A stretch of DNA of 34,486 nt from Suilimivivens sp963650485 (GTDB taxonomy: Bacteria; Bacillota; Clostridia; Lachnospirales; Lachnospiraceae), in the NCBI GenBank assembly GCA_963650485.1, contig CAVJLN010000027.1:1-34486 (forward strand). The letters are read 5' to 3'. How positions within the stretch are numbered: position 1 is the first letter of the stretch; every line of letters starts with the position of its first letter. A program made the position numbers and the translations under genes. The notes below the pieces were generated by a model. The model was not told the DNA's origin. It saw only the letters and a list, made by a program, of their open reading frames with translations, and did not search any database. Positions 30,816 to 34,486 of this stretch are shown here, in pieces.

Positions 30816-30919
30816 TTCAAATATGTAGATTATGTGTACTGGGTAGAAAGCGCACTGAAAATGGTGTAAAATCAATTCTGAATAGACAACAAAATAATAA
30901 GAAGAAAAGAGGGACAAAC

Positions 30920-32398
30920 TTGAAATATAAATACTCGATTCAACGACAGTTTACCATTATTTTCGGATGTCTAATGGCCGGCACTATTTTATTGTGCTGG
31001 TTTATTAATAATACATTTCTGGAGCGTTACTACATTAATAATAAGAAGCACGCCATGCTGGAAGCATATCGTGTCATCAACGCTTCTTCCAATAACGGTA
31101 CACTGTCCTCTGACAAGTTTGATATCCAGTTCCAGAATATCTGTGCCAAGAATAACATTAATATTGTTATCTTGGATGCCGAGGCAAAGACACTCAAAAC
31201 CTCAGCCAATAACTATGAACTGCTTTCCAAACAGTTATTGAGTTATCTGTTTAATCAGGATACGACGGAGGAGCATAGGACGATTCTGGATAATGAGAAG
31301 TATCAGATGATTGCATTAAAGGATGACCGGACGCAGCAGGATTTCATTGACCTGTGGGGGGTTTTGGATAACGGGAACCTGTTCCTTTTGAGAACCCCTG
31401 TAGAAAGTATCCGGGAAAGTGTGTCCCTGGCCAATCAGTTCCTTGCCTATATCGGAATTGGAGCGGCAATTTTGGCATCACTGATTGTCATGATGGTATC
31501 CAGAAAGATTTCCGAACCGATCAAGGAACTGACGCAGATTTCCGAACGGATGAACCATCTGGATTTTGATGCGAAATATGAGGGCAAGAGCAGGACTGAG
31601 ATTGCACTTTTAGGACAGAACATTAACCAGCTGTCCGAAACGCTGGAAACGACGATTTCTGAATTGAAGAGTGCGAACAATGAGCTTCTTCGTGACATCG
31701 AGAAGAAGAATGAAATGGAGAAGATGAGAACGGAGTTTCTTTCCAATGTATCCCATGAGCTGAAGACGCCGATTGCACTGATTCAGGGATACGCGGAAGG
31801 ATTAAAGGAAGGTGTGAACGACGATGAAGAAAGCCGGAACTATTATTGTGAGGTCATTGTTGATGAAGCATCTAAGATGAACCAGATGGTGCAAAAGCTT
31901 CTTACACTGAATCAGCTGGAGTTTGGAAATAAGACCATTTCCATGGAACGGTTTGATGTGGTGGAACTTATCCGGAATTATCTGCAGTCCTCGGTACTGC
32001 TTTGTGAGCAGAAGGGTGTACAGCTTAAAATGGAAGACTATCTGCCAATTCATGTCTGGGCAGATGAATTCAGTGTAGAAGAAGTGTTTAATAACTACTT
32101 TACCAACGCCATGAATCACGTGGATGGAGAGAAGATTATCGAAGTACGGGTACGGTCCGCAGAGAATAAGGTGAGAGTATCGGTTTTCAATACGGGAATC
32201 CCAATTCCGGAAGACAGTATTGCACATATCTGGGAAAAGTTTTATAAGGTGGATAAGGCAAGAACCAGAGCTTATGGAGGCAACGGAGTCGGTTTATCTA
32301 TTGTGAAGGCCATTATGGATTCCATGAATCAGCCATATGGTGTGCTGAATTATGAGAATGGAGTAGAATTCTGGTTTGAACTTGATAAAGGAAAATAG
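30920..32398 (+). CDS. Sensor histidine kinase (two-component, HAMP-containing)
   Basis: The 492-residue membrane kinase has two helices (about residues 12-35 and 175-195) bracketing an extracellular sensor of about 140 residues, then a HAMP domain, a coiled coil, the H box FLSNVSHELKTPIALIQGY (near residue 280) and the ATPase with the N box EEVFNNYFTNAMNHV, G1 box VFNTGIPI and G2 box YGGNGVGLSIV. G1 has NTG instead of the usual DNG, as in some VanS-like kinases. The start used is TTG at 30920, six bases after GAGGG (30909-30913); the frame is open to an ATG at 30809, but this has no ribosome site and the added residues look non-native. Its partner is probably the upstream OmpR-type regulator. 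Confidence 0.9.
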   Translation: MKYKYSIQRQFTIIFGCLMAGTILLCWFINNTFLERYYINNKKHAMLEAYRVINASSNNGTLSSDKFDIQFQNICAKNNINIVILDAEAKTLKTSANNYELLSKQLLSYLFNQDTTEEHRTILDNEKYQMIALKDDRTQQDFIDLWGVLDNGNLFLLRTPVESIRESVSLANQFLAYIGIGAAILASLIVMMVSRKISEPIKELTQISERMNHLDFDAKYEGKSRTEIALLGQNINQLSETLETTISELKSANNELLRDIEKKNEMEKMRTEFLSNVSHELKTPIALIQGYAEGLKEGVNDDEESRNYYCEVIVDEASKMNQMVQKLLTLNQLEFGNKTISMERFDVVELIRNYLQSSVLLCEQKGVQLKMEDYLPIHVWADEFSVEEVFNNYFTNAMNHVDGEKIIEVRVRSAENKVRVSVFNTGIPIPEDSIAHIWEKFYKVDKARTRAYGGNGVGLSIVKAIMDSMNQPYGVLNYENGVEFWFELDKGK

Positions 32399-32431
32399 AA
32401 ATGTTACTATATCCGTAATGAGGTAAAACAG

Positions 32432-33160
32432 ATGACGAATAAAAAGACAAAAACATTTATAAGAATTCTTGCAGGTGCATTACTTGTGAGCCTTTGCAGC
32501 TGCGGCAATACGATTCCGTCACTTAGTGAGGAACAGGAGGCGATGGTTGTGGAATATGCATCCACTGCCGTATTGAAACATGATGCGAATTATCAGAGAA
32601 AGCTGGTAGACCTTTCTACACTTACGAATGAGGAAGAAACGCCGGAGGAAGAAACCACGCAGGCACCGGCAGAAGATACCAATATTCCGCAGAAGCCACA
32701 GCAGGAAGCAGAAAATGCTGCGCAGGAAGAAGCACAGGTGCAGGTAAATGCAGAACAGATTCTGGGTCTGCATGATGTTTCTTTAACCTGTTCCGGATAT
32801 GAAGCGGCTGAGTTTTACCCAAAGAATGGAAATGAAATCTATTTTGTAATGAATGCAACACCCGGAAATAATCTTCTGGTTATGAAATTTACATTAAGAA
32901 ATCTTCTGAATGAAGAGCAGGCGATTCAGATCCAACCTGGAGCGGTTCGGGTGAAGATCGAACTGAATGGTGGAGAGAAGGATGCACTGACCACTATGCT
33001 GCTGAATGATCTGGCAGCTTATCAGGGGACTTTAGGACCGAACGAAGAGACCGAGCTTGTGGTAGTCGGAGAATACCCTGTGGAAGATATACAGACAATT
33101 GACTCGTTAAGTGTGAAGCTAAAGAATGAAAACGGTGAAGCGATCCTGAATTGTAATTAG
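32432..33160 (+). CDS. Putative lipoprotein with Glu/Gln/Ala-rich linker
   Basis: The 242-residue protein begins with a basic signal peptide and a lipobox-like SLCSC (cysteines near residues 22 and 24). A long acidic, Glu/Thr/Gln/Pro-rich linker (about 60-110) leads to a beta-rich domain (about 115-242) with an immunoglobulin-like pattern (VMNATPGNNLLVMKFTLRNLLNEEQAIQI), as in DUF4352/DUF5067-type surface domains. It is 33 bases downstream of the kinase gene (ribosome site GAGGT) and likely co-transcribed, so it could be an envelope partner or target of the two-component system. No specific function is assigned. Confidence 0.78.
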   Translation: MTNKKTKTFIRILAGALLVSLCSCGNTIPSLSEEQEAMVVEYASTAVLKHDANYQRKLVDLSTLTNEEETPEEETTQAPAEDTNIPQKPQQEAENAAQEEAQVQVNAEQILGLHDVSLTCSGYEAAEFYPKNGNEIYFVMNATPGNNLLVMKFTLRNLLNEEQAIQIQPGAVRVKIELNGGEKDALTTMLLNDLAAYQGTLGPNEETELVVVGEYPVEDIQTIDSLSVKLKNENGEAILNCN

Positions 33161-33163
33161 AAC

Positions 33164-33209
33164 AAATGCCGGCATTTATATGACAAAAGAGAGTACTTTA
33201 ACCGTTAAA
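33164..33209. promoter_or_regulatory. Two palindromes upstream of the DUF362 gene
   Basis: AAATGCC / GGCATTT (33164-33177) is a perfect 14-bp palindrome without a loop, and TTTAAC / GTTAAA (33197-33209) is a second with a one-base centre. Neither has a terminator-like tail. Both lie in the 79-base spacer before the next gene and could be protein-binding sites. Confidence 0.4.
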
Positions 33210-33239
33210 TTTAGAAATGGAATTTAAGGAGAAAACTTT

Positions 33240-34358
33240 ATGGAAAAGGCGAAAGTATATTTTACATCCTTTAAGGCAACCGGACATGAAAATCTGTTAC
33301 AGAAGCTTCATCGGCTGATGAAGACCGCTGGTTTTGAGACGATTGATTTTACCGATAAGTATGCGGCAATTAAAATCCATTTCGGAGAATATGGTAATCT
33401 TGCTTTTTTACGCCCCAATTATGCCAAGGTGGTAGCAGACTATGTGAAAGAACTTGGAGGAAAGCCCTTCTTAACCGATTGTAATACCTTATATGTAGGA
33501 AGCCGGAAGAATGCGCTCGATCATTTGGAGACCGCATATGTGAATGGATTTTCTCCTTATCAGACGGGCTGCCACGTGATTATCGGAGATGGATTAAAGG
33601 GAACCGATGAAACGATTGTTCCGATTGATGGAGAATATGTAAAAGAAGCCAAGATTGGGCATGCCATTATGGATGCGGATGTATTTATTTCCCTGACTCA
33701 TTTTAAAGGACATGAAATGGCAGGCTTTGGCGGAGCACTGAAGAATATTGGCATGGGATGCGGTTCCCGCGCCGGCAAAATGGAACAGCATTGCGAAGGA
33801 AAACCAAGTGTGAACCAGGCTGCCTGTGTGGGATGTGGCGCATGCAGCAGAATCTGCGCGCATGGAGCACCGGTCATCGAGAATCATAAGGCATCCATCG
33901 ACCATGAGAAATGCGTAGGCTGCGGAAGATGTCTGGCCGTGTGCCCGAAGGATGCCATCGCAGCAGACTTTGCAGATTCCCTTACCATGTTAAATTATAA
34001 AATAGCAGAGTACAGTCTTGCCGTGTGCAAAGGCCGTCCCTGTTTTCATGTGTCCTTGATTTGTGATGTGTCACCGAACTGCGACTGCCATGCGGAAAAT
34101 GATATTCCGATTATTCCCAATATCGGTATGCTGGCATCGTTTGATCCGGTAGCGCTCGATCAGGCCTGTGCCGATCTGTGCAATCAGGCAGCACCGATTC
34201 CGGAGAGCGTACTGGGAGAGAATATAAAAAAGCATGAGGAAGTCCATGACCATGATCATTTCCGCATGACACATCCTGATACCGAATGGAAAACCTGTAT
34301 TGCTCATGCGGTCAGGATCGGTCTTGGAACGGATCAGTATGAACTGGTTAAAATATAA
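33240..34358 (+). CDS. DUF362 protein with two 4Fe-4S ferredoxin motifs
   Basis: The 372-residue protein has an N-terminal DUF362 domain (about 1-185; KIHFGEYGNLAFLRP, ISLTHFKGHEMAGFGGALKNIGMG) and a ferredoxin-like insert (about 190-240) with two clusters: CVGCGACSRIC and CVGCGRCLAVCPKD. The DUF362 domain resumes to the C terminus, including a conserved cysteine-rich CDVSPNCDCH region. No signal peptide is present. The family is widespread in anaerobes and of unknown biochemical role; electron transfer is likely from the cysteines only. The ribosome site is AAGGAG. It lacks obvious operon partners in the window. Confidence 0.88.
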   Translation: MEKAKVYFTSFKATGHENLLQKLHRLMKTAGFETIDFTDKYAAIKIHFGEYGNLAFLRPNYAKVVADYVKELGGKPFLTDCNTLYVGSRKNALDHLETAYVNGFSPYQTGCHVIIGDGLKGTDETIVPIDGEYVKEAKIGHAIMDADVFISLTHFKGHEMAGFGGALKNIGMGCGSRAGKMEQHCEGKPSVNQAACVGCGACSRICAHGAPVIENHKASIDHEKCVGCGRCLAVCPKDAIAADFADSLTMLNYKIAEYSLAVCKGRPCFHVSLICDVSPNCDCHAENDIPIIPNIGMLASFDPVALDQACADLCNQAAPIPESVLGENIKKHEEVHDHDHFRMTHPDTEWKTCIAHAVRIGLGTDQYELVKI

Positions 34359-34369
34359 AATTCTTGGCT

Positions 34370-34381
34370 CTGAATAGTTAC
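34370..34381 (+). repeat. CTGAATAGTTAC motif, downstream copy
   Basis: The 12-base motif sits inside an 18-base identity (34367-34384) with 12477-12494. Other exact copies are at 2279-2290, 12481-12492, 28275-28286 and, reversed, 18614-18625. Shortened CTGAATAG forms followed by AC lie at 47-54 and 30878-30885. The rest of the window end (34382-34486) holds TTGACA near 34461 and no supported gene. Confidence 0.6.
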
Positions 34382-34486
34382 AATAAATGTTGGAGAACCC
34401 AGTAAAATCAAGGATCCCGAAGTTTGTTGAAGAATATCTGAAAAAATTTTAAAATTAGTGTTGACAATCATATGGGAGGGTGATAT

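Noticed and set aside
30809..30919. N-terminal extension of the sensor kinase from ATG 30809
   Set aside because: No ribosome site; the added 37 residues are basic and unlike a kinase N terminus, and GAGGG followed by TTG at 30920 places the membrane helix correctly.
34387..34452. 21-codon ORF starting MLENPVKSRIPKF near the window end
   Set aside because: The composition looks protein-like, but there is no ribosome site, no promoter at proper distance, and it sits right after a CTGAATAGTTAC motif. It may be a gene remnant; not supported.

Overview
The window reads as chromosomal DNA of a Gram-positive, low-to-medium GC anaerobe of the class Clostridia, most likely a gut Lachnospiraceae (Roseburia / Agathobacter / Butyrivibrio type). 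This rests on gene order, protein style, strong AGGAGG ribosome sites, sigma-A type promoters and U-tailed hairpin terminators. It is inference; no database search was possible. No phage, insertion sequence, CRISPR array or rRNA was seen.

The backbone is the conserved Firmicutes order gap, pgk, tpiA, gpmI, eno, secG, rnr, smpB, ssrA, i.e. lower glycolysis running into protein secretion, RNA decay and ribosome rescue. Here it is pulled apart by inserted blocks. Bases 1-4572: histidinol-phosphatase, gap, pgk, tpiA. Bases 4573-8851: a polyprenyl-phosphate glycosyltransferase, a DEAD-box RNA helicase and a membrane TPR protein. Bases 8800-12770 (minus strand): a heterodimeric ABC exporter with a long regulated leader. 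Then a CDF metal exporter, gpmI, a GH31 glycosidase, a lipoprotein, a GT-C membrane glycosyltransferase, a convergent PMT-type mannosyltransferase (minus), eno, a secreted GH25 lysozyme, secG, rnr, smpB and tmRNA. From 28.3 kb on: a DegV lipid-binding protein, a small membrane protein, an OmpR-type response regulator, its probable sensor kinase, a lipoprotein and a DUF362 / ferredoxin protein.

The most unusual content lies between genes. (1) A family of about 44-nt hairpins occurs in eight copies in the gap-pgk, pgk-tpiA and secG-rnr gaps. Conserved GA/GA and GA/GAA internal loops are kept while the flanking stems change on both sides together, as expected of a selected RNA structure. (2) The ABC exporter has a sigma-A promoter with a palindromic operator over its -10 box, a 34-codon threonine-rich leader ORF with a near-ideal ribosome site, and a terminator whose first arm can instead pair with the end of the leader ORF. 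This is the layout of ribosome-mediated attenuation known for Bacillus subtilis bmrBCD. (3) A second repeat of about 65 nt sits just upstream of three genes in the sense direction, and its CTGAATAGTTAC tail also occurs alone at several sites. (4) A structured stretch follows a terminator between the response regulator and the kinase.

Functionally the window joins central carbon flux (gap, pgk, tpiA, gpmI, eno), cell-surface glycosylation (a DPM1/GtrB-like donor synthase plus two GT-C enzymes), envelope maintenance (lysozyme, SecG, lipoproteins, two-component system), export (ABC, CDF) and RNA quality control (helicase, RNase R, SmpB, tmRNA).
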